Below, one piece after another: positions 22,601-34,600 of a stretch of 64,000 nucleotides of DNA (position 1 is its first letter; every line of letters begins with the position of its first letter). The notes beneath the pieces were generated by a model. It worked only from the letters and a program-made list of their open reading frames with translations, made no database searches and was not told the origin of the DNA. Origin of the DNA: Campylorhamphus procurvoides. Lineage: Eukaryota > Chordata > Aves > Passeriformes > Dendrocolaptidae. A program made the position numbers and the translations under genes. The stretch is from NCBI GenBank assembly GCA_013396655.1, contig WBMV01005958.1, positions 363,309-427,308 of the forward strand. Reading direction: 5' to 3'.

Positions 22601-25600
22601 CACTACAGAACCTGATTTAAAAAGCACCACTGTGTGCCTGAAATGAAGACACAATTCTCCTTAATATTTTGATTTTAATGATCCTTGTATTTTGTAATAT
22701 CTGCCAGCAATAAAAGTATACCCTATTTAACATTAAAAAGTCTTACCAGAAGTCATAGAGTAACCATTTTTTGCCTTCATTTTAAATTATGTGTTGAGTA
22801 GAAGAAAAGAGAAGAATCAGTAACTGGGAGAGCCGTCTTTAGGGACTTAAATATTTTGTGTCTATAGCCACATGCTATGACAGGTTTATAAACAAAAAAC
22901 AATTACATTATTTCCAAATTCTGTAAATCAAAAGGAGTTGTCTGTATCTGATCTGTTTTTATTCTACTGACAATTAGGGTATTGCAAGGTGCGGTCACTC
23001 CTATCAGACCTCTTATCCATATAACCCCCAGCCAAGCTGGTGCACACAGACAACAGTGAATGGATGACACTAATTACCAAATAAACAGCGGGTTTTCTGT
23101 GCCAACGTATCAAGACGAAAGTTAACTAAGTGAAAACAATTCACAGAGCTATTCCTTGCGGGAGGATGTAACATGATAAAGAAGAGTTCAGCATAAGAGA
23201 TCTCAAAGCGATGCCCATGGCATGACATTGAAGTGAAGAAAGTTGGTACTCAAGTTGTTGACATTATGGCTGAGAATTTAAGGAGGAGTTTGACTGCTTA
23301 TCACTGACTCCATAGACTGGAGGTAATTTAAACAGAAAGTATACATAGCTAAAATAACTGTTGAAACAAACTATCAAAGAAACTGGTGCGTGGAAAGTGT
23401 CTTTGCTTGGAGACTGAATGAATACCTTTCTGGGAAATAGGTTTTAGCCAAATACAATTTATGCATTAGTCAAACACATGTTTTTCTGGCTTGGTGTAGG
23501 ATACCTGGATGAAATTTAATAGCCTCTAATTCACTGTAGGTCAAACCAGATGATTTACACCATGTCATTATAGTATAATATTCATATGTTCTGGATTCCA
23601 CTCTTGCCTACAGCTCTGTGAAAAAGCCCCTGGTAAATCTCCCATTAGCTTCAAAAGGCCCACATGTAGGCTAAAAGACTGCACTTAAAACCCACATAAT
23701 ATATATTCACACATCTCACAGTATGCACGTGTGTCTGTGTACATAAGTGGGTGTTATATTTACACATACACAGCCAAAATCTGGCCAGTCATAAAAATAG
23801 CTCCAAATCTGAACACACACAAGCGCCAGCGGAATGATTCCCTATTTATATTTTACCTCATGACATCAGCAGTCACAGAATTCACTGCTGCTTTTTTTGT
23901 TTTCTTCTGAAAACACAAAATACCCACAGCAGGAGGTGCTTTCATAACTCCTCGGAGCTGAAGATCTGTGTGATCACGGTGTGTCAGAGGCATGTTTGTC
24001 TCACACACCCTAGAGCCGTCCCCCAGCCTCCCGTTTTCCGACAGGGAATTCGCTGATTGCATTTCTACGCACTGAAAAGAGTTGGCAAACACATATTTGC
24101 ATGGCAGTTGGTATGTGTTTTGTCCTGTTTGTTCTGCGTAACGTAACGTGATGTGACAGGCTGTAATTCATCACATCAGTTGCATGACAGCAGAGGAATT
24201 GGAAAAGAGGTGTAATGGTGGGCTGGAGTGAGGTGTCAATTTAATGTTCAATTGGAGTATTTCAACATTAAGGCTTTTTATAATGACCTACCAAAGAATT
24301 ATCGCCAGGTGAGGTTCAGGAGCAGTGATCAGACATAGCATAGTCAACATCAGGGGAAGGCTGTAGATCCCTGTGCTCAGAAGGAACAACTCCAGGCAAT
24401 ATGAGAACCCTTGAACATCTGGTGCTAGATCAAACAAACACAAGCATTGAAAGGACAATTCATTTATTTCCTCCTCTTGCACTGCACTCCCCAGCCACAC
24501 CACAGGTCCTTAAGTGGGAATACTGTGGAATTGCCCACGGCAAAAGCGGAGGTTGAGGCTGTTTTCCTCCAAAGACTCCTACACAAGAGACTGCTTAACA
24601 GTTCACTCCTGAAAAATTCCCGCAACAAAAGCGAGCATGTTTGATAACCTGATGTTAGTTCTTGTTGGACGCTTTCAGCCTAACAAAACCAAGGTCCCTG
24701 TTAAAATCCTGTCTCAGGGCTGGGACATTCTAATCAAGACATGGCTGGTGAAAGCCTTAGGGAAGAGCTCAGTGGGGCCCAAGGGTGAGCTTTGCACCCA
24801 TTGCTCTTCTCAGTCATGCACTTTCTAAAGTGTCAGACTTGGCCAGAAGATGAAAAGAAACAAGCTGTTTAACAAAAAACATTGGTGAAAAACTGATCAG
24901 TAGTGCCTAATACAAGGCAGTAAGCACATCCAGAATTAGTGACTTTTTTTCTTTCCTCTATATTTAAATACAGCTATTTAAAGTTCTTTTCCCTGAATAC
25001 CCTTTCTGTTGGTTAGTCTGCACTGAGACTTCTCTTTACTTAAAATCTCACTGCCATGAAACTGCTGCAACTCCTCAACTCCTGCATGAATAATACCTGC
25101 CCTTCCATACTATTTTTCACAGCATTCAAGATACCAAAAGTCCTGAATTGTGCTAGATTTCAAACTGTAAAATTCAGTCTTAAAAACAGATTGTGAGGCA
25201 GCGTTGGTTATCTCTGCAATGCTGATATTATGAAATGACAAAATATTTTAATATGATGAAAAGATATCATTAATGATAGCTTACAAGCATGTATGGTGAT
25301 CCTTTTAATTAATTACTGCAGGTACACTGCCAGTGTCCCACCTTATCACCTTTATGATAATCAAAGATGCAACAGCCACTCGATTTCTGCCTCCTGCCCT
25401 CCCAGCCCAGGGACACCCAGCTCAGCCCTTTGCACACCACGGCATCACTCAAAAGTTAGTGTATAGTTCTCACATAAATTAGATCCCATGGATTGACCAT
25501 GTTTAAATAGCTTAAAAATTTCACTGTAAAGGAATATGGAAGTCAATGCTCTTTCCTGTAGATTTGTGTTCAAAACCTGTGCATGACTTTTCATTTTTTC

Positions 25601-28600
25601 AAAAATGTAACATTGTTTCCTAACAACTGCTAGCTAATGTTTTTTGCTTCTTGAAACATTTAATTCATATACCTCTGTGGAATTTAGTGATTTCCCTTGC
25701 TAATGTTCTTGCTGCTAAAATCCCCCCTGGAGATATCCAAATGCACCAGAGGAAGAGCAGATTCTGGGGCCATCCCAGAGACCTTGTGAATAACCCCAGG
25801 ATGTGATTTTACATTAGTTAGTAGATGCTGGTGAACCATCAGGAGCCTTACATGAGCTCACCCTCTGACTGAAGGATTTGGAACCCAGTCTAAAGTCTAA
25901 ACCATCGTTTGAAGTTCAGTGCTGAATTTCACCACACCTCTGCTTAAATAATACAAGCTTTTATTAACCAGATGAAAGATGATGGTCACAGTTAATTATT
26001 TATTTTACTACATAGGATGCATTTTGGCCAAAGAAAACAGCCACAAAGTTCTTACCTTAGGCCCTTGTTTTTAGCCACCAAAGGACCAAATGTTTCGTTC
26101 ACAAGCATTAATATGGAGCCTGTGTGGGCACACTCTGCTGCAATGTAAACCCAGATCATCCTATGCTGCTGTTGCCTCTTATGTAAGGGAAGAGTTGGCA
26201 CCACAGCACTCCATGCTGCTCACTGTAATAAACAGAATTTTAACTGTAAAACATTCAGGAAAAAATCCTGATTTCCTCACAAATTCATGAAGGAAGCACA
26301 AGCTTTAGTCAGTGCTTTATTTTCATATATTACTATTAACTGCATTGCTCCCACCTAATCCCTTGTGCGTTTGAGGGTTTTGCTGCCCACTTGTTGGGAT
26401 TAGCAACAACACAGCAGGTTAAGAACTGGATGAAATTAGACCTTTACAAGCATCACCAACCTCCTGGATTACTCTGGCCTGTTCATTTTAGCCTTTGGTG
26501 CTTTTGTTTTCCTGTGGGAACTGTGTTGAACTTTCTGTGACAGGCTGCCTATGCTTTTGGCAGCATCCACATCCCATGCCACAGCCCTTTGGTGTCACCT
26601 TCCCAGCACTGCCTTCCCAGAGGCTGATCACACAGCCAGGTGAAGTCTGTTTTCTGAGCTTATTTATTTTCTATGATTTTTACAACACAGGGTAAAAACA
26701 CACCCCTGGGAAATCAGCCGTGCTACTTTAGTTCGTATCTGCCATTAGGTGTCAGTGTGACAACAACCATGATACACAAAGGCTACACAGGGGTGTGCAG
26801 GGACACTACCCCATCCTAAACTTCTCATTGTCGACTCTGGGAAAACACAGTGTGCAACTAAGAGGAAGGAAAGGGCTGAAGAAAGCAATAAACATTTTAT
26901 TTGGGTTTTTTTCCCCCATCACCTGATTGAAATCATTTACTAACAGATAAGCCTGTTTGCATTTCATTCAGGGTGTCTCAGGTTCCCTGTGTTGCAGTTG
27001 TCAAAGGGTAATATTTACAAGACCAGGACAAGAGTTTCTGCACACACTGATCTGACCCTCTTTTGGGGGAAGGAAATAGTCAATACTATCAGTAATTTGC
27101 AGTCTGCAGGAGGCAGCCTGCTCTGCCCAATGCAAATGTTAAATTACTTGTGTGAGTTGATGCCTGCAGATGAGCTGTTTAAAAGACTTTATTAGAAATT
27201 ACAACTGTAAGTTCCACTCATGCCAAAGGAAAGGATATCAAAACTTAAAAACTAGTTTTCAAGCAACTTTTTGTGTCGGAAATGCTACCTTTTTTTTGGT
27301 GTATCAGTAGCAGTAATGATGAAGAAATAGTAAAACACATGACTTACATAAAGGAGTTTGAAATTATTTTTAAACAAAGTTTCAGGCACTTCCCAAAACG
27401 TAGCAAATGGGTTTTGCTTATGTGGAAGTTTTAAAAGTTAGTATAATTTTAAAACAAAAATCAGGGGTTTGGAGGGGAAAAAGTATTTTAATTAAAAAAC
27501 TAATTTATAAAATACTCTCCAGTTGCCTCTAGTATTGAGAATACCTCAAGTACTTGTAGGATAGAATTTTTTGCCTTATGTTTGGAACTGTAAATGTTTT
27601 CACCATGAACTTTAATCAGATTTTGATCAGGTCAATATAATGGCTAAATCAGCTTGGTCTTCACCAGGATCAGGGAATCTCTTGTGCAAGAAGTTTGGGA
27701 TTCAGCTCTGCCTTCATCTTTTCTGCTGTGAAAGGGAACAGATTGTGAGCATCACTTAAATGTGGTGTTGTTTTTTTTTCTTTATATTGACAGATTAAAT
27801 CTCAAGTAGCACCATGCTGCTGTGATAAGCATCTGAGCAAGCTGGCTTTTTTTTTACCTCCTTCCAGTTTTCTAGTAATTGCATGACACAGGAGTGGTTA
27901 GTCCTGGGCATGCACTGCACAGCCCAGGACAAAAATCCTTAGGTACCATCTCTGCCACAATTCCCCAAGTTGGGTAGTTGCAGTTCTCTTCGTGAGAGCA
28001 AAGCCTTCCAAAATTTGGTAGCCCTGCCCCCCTTCAGTTTGGGGATGGGAAACGAAAAATCTCATGTGGCAATTTGATGTTGTCTTTTTAATAGAAAATT
28101 ATAGGCTTTAGGAGTAGAAAAGATGCCTGATTAAATGGCTCCAGCCATCTGCTATTGCAAGATTGTGAAGTAATCCTTGACCATTTTCATACTAAGAGTT
28201 GCCACAATGATGTTCTCCCACTCTTTATGCCACTCAACTTGCCTAGAAAGCTATCTCCTATACTTTAGTTTGCTGGCATCCTAACTCTCTTTTACTTTGT
28301 ACTATGTTAAAGAGCAGTGATTAAATCTTTGTATTGGTGCTGTTGGGGGGCTTGAAAGTTCCTGCAATCCTACACATCTATTTTGACTTCAGAAATATCA
28401 GTTGAAGAGCTCCATATTTTTAGATGTGGTTTCAGATCAGCTTCTTCTTCTTGTTTGTGGTCCAAGGGGAGCACGTGAAAAGACACCTAGGCTAGCAGTT
28501 TAAAAAAAAAAGGCAGCACTGGCCACTGTGGCTGGTTGTACGCCTGAGTTTTCAACTGCAGCCTAAACCAGTCCAAATATGTGCCATGAAACGTATGGAA

Positions 28601-31600
28601 GAGTTTCCACCTGAAGCCAGAGAAGAGGCAGAGGGAGCAGAGTAGCAGTCAGGCTGTAAGGAAGGACTGAAAGGGCACAGTAACAGCCAGATAGAGATTC
28701 AGCTTCCCTGGGTGGTGCACATCTGTGTGAGAAAGACTGGTAGTGGCATGTAAGGAAGGAAAAGGATCACTGTGCCAATGCTGGAGTGAAGGGATCTTTG
28801 TGAAAAGATGCCTTTGTAAGGGCAAATTTTACCTATTGAACATTAATTGCTTTCCATGGATACAAAATGCACTTTAACTGATGAAAGGAGTGGCTCACAA
28901 GCAATGCTGTATTAAACTGATATCAGAGAATGCAATGTAGGTTAATTATCTTCTCCTAAAAAAAAATATTATTTTTTTTTTTATGAAGAGTTGAGCATCT
29001 GTCTGAGACAGAATCTTATCTCCAAACTCCTGTTGCCTACTTCAGTGAGAGGACTTCAGTGAGAGGAGCAAGAAAGGGAATGAAATAGGGTGATGAGAAG
29101 ATGCCAGCAGGGGCTACGGTGACTTTTTTCCCTTGGCATCAGGCGTCAGCTCTTTGCATCGCTTCCCATAGACTTTCTTCCTGGTTACCTTCAGAAGCAC
29201 AAGCAACGCCAGGAACTGCCCACAGCTCCCCCCAGGGCTTTGAGCTTTCCAAGCGGTATCCACAGCCGCCGCTCCTGCTGACATAGTTTATTTAAATAGG
29301 CAGGGAGAAAGTATTTGTGTTTGCAGAAGGCAGTGTATAGTGTAAACTACCTCGGTGAGGTTTTAAAAAGAAAAAACACTCTGGTGTTCATGCCAGTCTA
29401 TAATTGAGGGATATCAGTCAGATGAGGATATTCCCAGGGAGTGGAAAGAACAGCCTGGGAATGAAAAAAACCACTGTTTCTTTGAGGTTGCATTTCCACT
29501 TCCAGCAGGGCATACGAAGCATAGCATGTCCCCTTCCCAAAGCTCTTCATTTTCCCTCTAAATCAGTCTCTTCTTGTGGTAAGGGGTGAGAAGCAAAGCG
29601 TCAATCCATCAATCGGGGTTTTCAGGAGCCAATAAAGCTTTTAAAGCCTTTGGGCACCCAAACCACAGAATGCACTGGTGGTAATCAGCAAGTCTGTGCA
29701 GCAAAGCTCTGGAGCAGGTGAGTGACAGGATGCAAATATCTATCAGGGAGAACCTGCCCCTATGTCTGCTTCAGTGCCTTTTTAGCCACACCTTTCTGGT
29801 AAATTGTAAAATGTCGGTCAGGGTGCTCTGGAGATGGTTAAAACAAGGTATACTCATACCCCAACTCCTTTTATGTCCTAGTGCCTTGAGGTGCATTTCA
29901 AAAATGCATCCACGTTTTGTCTTATATTGTAGGATTTAGCCAAGAGACACTGAGCAGAGCACTACATAAGTGTCATTAAAAGAGCTGAGTAACAGGATAT
30001 CCTTTTGCATACTGTGTGTGTGTGTGTGCATATGTGTGTGCACAAGCACACAGCTTGCATATATACACACCACAACAAAGTTTTAGGTTTTGTAGGTTTA
30101 AATCAATGTGCTGGTACCAACTGTGTAGCATGTTTTGTAGACATTGCATCAGTGTTGCTAATTTTCTATGCAGAGGCACATACACACACACACAGACCCC
30201 ACAAGAACTTGGCCTTCGTTTTATGAAAACTTAGCCAGGACATTACCAACTTAGTGTCCTGATTCTTAAGGCATTAAAGGTTGTACAGAAAGTCAGTATT
30301 TTTAAAGTGACTGAAAAAAAACATGCAAGCATTTTCAGTTTCGGTAGGTGGAAATCTTGCTCTTGGTAAACTCTGTTAAGTTTTGAGCTCATTGATATCA
30401 GAGTAAATTTAGTCTGTACAACCTTCCAGTATGAATAGCAACTTTTTTCCATGAACCCCACTGACTACAAGCACATTAGTCTGGCAGAGGCTAGAAATGC
30501 TGGTTTATAATTTAGGCTTTATTTACAGATTTGGAAAATGTACACATTTATATTTTTCCATTATTAGGATTAGGCAACTAAGTGGTCCCAAGTTGTTCTT
30601 CATTAAAAGAAAAAGGAAAACCCCTCCTTTTAATGTGTGTGTGCTTCACACTTTTCAAACTTCAATAGCATAAAATTTTTCACTTGGTCAGAAAGCTGAT
30701 TTAATTTGCTGCTAAGTTAAATGTTAAAGGTTTGAGTCTTATGACCATGAGTTCTCAAATTAAATTCAGTGCATTGCTTAAATTTCTAGCTGCAGTGCAT
30801 TTAGCCTAATTGCTTTGGTAAGTTGGGTGCTTCGCAACTACCACTCTTCTGAATTTTCCTCTTTAAAGTGGAGCAAAATAAGCCTGAGGGTCACAGGTGG
30901 GCTAGCCTGCTCTTTGGGATTCACCTGTGGGGTCTTTGGATATCTCTTCCAGTCTGACTGCATCCTCAGACCATGTCTGATGAGGCTGTTCTGCTGACAA
31001 GGGAGAGCATTTAAACACCTGTAGGTTTTAGCTATTTAAGCCCAAATCAGTTTTGAAGCAACAAGAAAGGCTGAGCAAAATGGTTCAGATTTCAGTCAGC
31101 TGTCAACTAAATGTGTGCACTGGGCCTTTAAGTATTTGGCCAGACACATCTTGATTGCTTCTCTTTTGTTTTCACCCTTGGAAAGTCAGCTGGATAATAC
31201 CCTGTAGCCAAAGTCTATTCTGTGATGCTGTGAGTGGGCTGGGTTGGGGATGCCTGAGCTAGAGGAGTGTATGAGGGGGGAGAATTAGCCAAAACCAGAG
31301 TTATATTCATGTATTTCCAAATTTTTGGGAGCCAGGCTATCTGCAGTTAGTTTTCTTGTGATATTGTATATAAAAATCATAGGGACATAAAATGATCCCA
31401 CTGGTGCAACCTCTAAGGCAGGCTCTTCTCCTTGGAGACAAGTCACAATGCAAACATAGAGGTGATGGAAGCAATCGAGGAAACTTCCACCACTGGCACC
31501 CTCAGAGGCAAGCCCTAAGTGTCTAGTTTTTCCCTCTTTGTTTACAGTATTTTCAAGGCTCTGAGTTCTCACGCAACATATATGTCATTAAATGGCTGAT

Positions 31601-34600
31601 TCCTCTTTGCACACGTTGTTGTGATGGCCTGTGGCAACCTGAATTAATTGTTTCAGTAGTTGATGGTGGTTACTAGCCGTAATTATTATAATTTGCATTT
31701 ATAAAAACTTCTTTCATCTAAGGATCTCAAAATGCTTTTGCACACATTTAATTAAGCTTCACAACATCCTGTGAGGTAAGTGTCAAGAGTGTTGTTATAT
31801 CCATTTTTACACAGGTTTCTCCAAGAAAACAAGGTCAGTCCCTAATGTGACTGGTATTTGGTTCACATCACTCTTGCACAGGACGAAGCAACTAGCACAG
31901 CTGCAGGAATTAGGAGTGCTGCTGATCTAGGTCACTTTGCATCTCCCACATAGCTCTTGCTGCTGCCACGCTGTGTGGACACACACACTAAGCCTTTGCA
32001 AACACACTCAGAGCAACCTCAGCCCAGATTCCCTGTGTGAGACTGCCCTTTCTTTCCCAGGAGCGCTCCAGCAGCAGAAAAGTCTTGGGAAGGAAAACAG
32101 ATAAGCACCCAACACGTTGAACAGGATGACAACCCATCATGCAAAGATCTATTCTTTCTATAATTTTCTACCTTAACATTAAAGCCTCTCTTTGCAGTGT
32201 GCGCACAGCAAGGTATTTCCACTTTAGCCAAAGCCAAGCTGCAGGCAAGTGAAAGTTTCTCTCTAATAGTCATTCACTTGCTGTAGAAGAGGCTGTATGC
32301 ACTTCATCTCCAGTCCCCACCAGCCTGAGACCCAACCTTATGGGCAATCAACAATTCTGAGATCTACTAAATCCTAGATTACCACTTGACTGATATTTAA
32401 GAGTGAGGATCAACCCAGCCAAAATAGACTTGGAACTTGAGGGGACAGCAGGAGGAGACAGTTTTCAAAAGCTCATTTCTTTTTCAAACATATGACTATG
32501 TTTAAATTGAACCTAGCTCTCTGTGAGCTCTGCTGATCACCATATTAGCCCTGAGGAGGATAGGTCTAAGTAAGTGCTTGCAAATTGAGTAAGAAGTCCC
32601 AGGCCATATCCCTTCATGAGTTCTTTACCATCCTCATCAATCTATGTTTACATAAATTGTTTACATTTAGCAATGACCAGATTAGCTATTTGGAAAGAAC
32701 TCTGCCTGTGGATGCACTTATTCCAAAATAAAAGTCACTTTTTTAAATTAAGTGGACTTACAGGTAGAGAATGACTATTTTGAATAACATAAGAAAGAAA
32801 GTAATTTCATTCCTAAGTAGACCATTCAGCAGAAATATTCTGGAATATTCTATCTAATTTCTCATGTTAGTACTTTTTAAGGCACTGATATAGTCACGCC
32901 GTCAACAACCGATTTTGTTTTCAGTCCATTGTTTTCCTGGAGAGGGTGTGCCAATGCAAGGCGAGACTCAGAGATTCTTTTCAGTTCCCCTGAGTCAATG
33001 TACAGGATTTATTCTGGTGCACATCTCTCCTGGGAGAAAAGGAACACCTGAAAGCCAGTGGAGAAGGTCTGGCACAAGAACATACATATTTTCATTTTTG
33101 CTGATGCTGTCTACTTAATTTCATGAGAAACAGGACAGTCATTGGGCTAAGCCAGCTATTTCAGTGAAGCTTTCTTCTGTTTTTCCTCTCCTCCAAACTT
33201 GTTTATGTCTGCTGCTGCACAGAAAAGAAAAATATGGCAGCAACCTATGGCTTGGGAGAATACAAAGCCATGGGTATCCCAGCATCATACCCACAGAGGG
33301 GTTTTTATTGCAGCCACCAGAAAGCTTTCAGTAACTTCAAATCAATACTTGTGGGGTATGTTTCTTTATTTGGAAGGGGGGAGCTAAAAATTCAGCTTGT
33401 GTTTTCGCATGTTGCAGAAACTGAGACTTGATGGGTACTGCATTATCCTCTTTGGACCTCAATCACTTCCAAAGATACAAGATGAACTCTGCCTGCCCAG
33501 GCACCAGAGTCGGTGCCCCAGGGAATTTCTTCATATCTAAGGGATATGCAGGATGTGTACTCGCATGCCCTTGCTGCCTCTCAACTCCAGCTGTACATGC
33601 AGTTTTGCTTTAGGAACCTGTACCTCCAGTATTGCAATATCTTTCTCAGTCTCTGTCATCAAGAGTTTAAATACAGTTCAGATCAGTGTTAGTGGCCCAG
33701 CTCCAAACGAGGAGAATTGCTGCAATTCGTTATCTTGACAAATTAACTGGTCTGAGGCAATTCCTTTTTCAGAGAGATACAATTACCTAACTCTTGAACT
33801 CTAGCTTGCTCCAGTGCTATAGTTATGCACCTGCTCAAAAAGTGTGGATAGGACAACTGAGGCTTTCCCACCTGTAAGCACAATTCCTGAACTAGGAACT
33901 GATCAAAAAAAGAGCTGACTGAAGGCTGAGGTGGTCTTGTTGCACAGGGGAGTGACAGTGCTGGAAATGCAGGGTCCTTGTCATAAAATCACCATAGAAG
34001 GGCCCGACTAGAGAGTGTTACATCAGAGTGACATCACCAGTTGTCCCATCCTCTGTTTTGAGACAAGCTTTCCAGTCCAGTGGAAGAAAACAGCTTTCCT
34101 GCTCCCAATCCACCACATAGGAAACAGTAGGCCATGCTGACCCTAAATAGAGGTTTTCCTTGGAAAAGGGAAAAAAAAAATCTAAGGTGTTTTCTCCCTG
34201 GGATTTAGACAGGAATTTCTAGTTTCAATCCTTCAGTCCTTATCTACCTGGTGAAAAATGGGTTGCCATCACATACAGTGGACAGGAGCTGGTGCTCCAG
34301 AGGAGGCAGAGTGACTCCCAGCCTTGCTCAGATTTCCCTCACCTCCTGGCCTGGAGGACCAGCATCTCTTCTGCCTTTTCTACCAAGCAATGAAAATACA
34401 TCCACAGTTAGACATTGTTCTTCCAACCCAATGTGGGCAGATGCACTTCTCATCCACTTCCCTGTGGAAAGCAGCTCCTTCTGCCCCTCAGCCATAGCTC
34501 ACCTGTGGGCATCATTTTTCCTTGTAAAAGAGCTCCCAGATGCTAAAAGATATCCCTTAACCATTCTTTTGAACCATTGCCTTTTGGAAACTCTTGGGGA

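Noticed and set aside
27901..27930. MicroRNA precursor
   Set aside because: The stem is only 9 bp and does not extend into the flanks, well short of a pre-miRNA.
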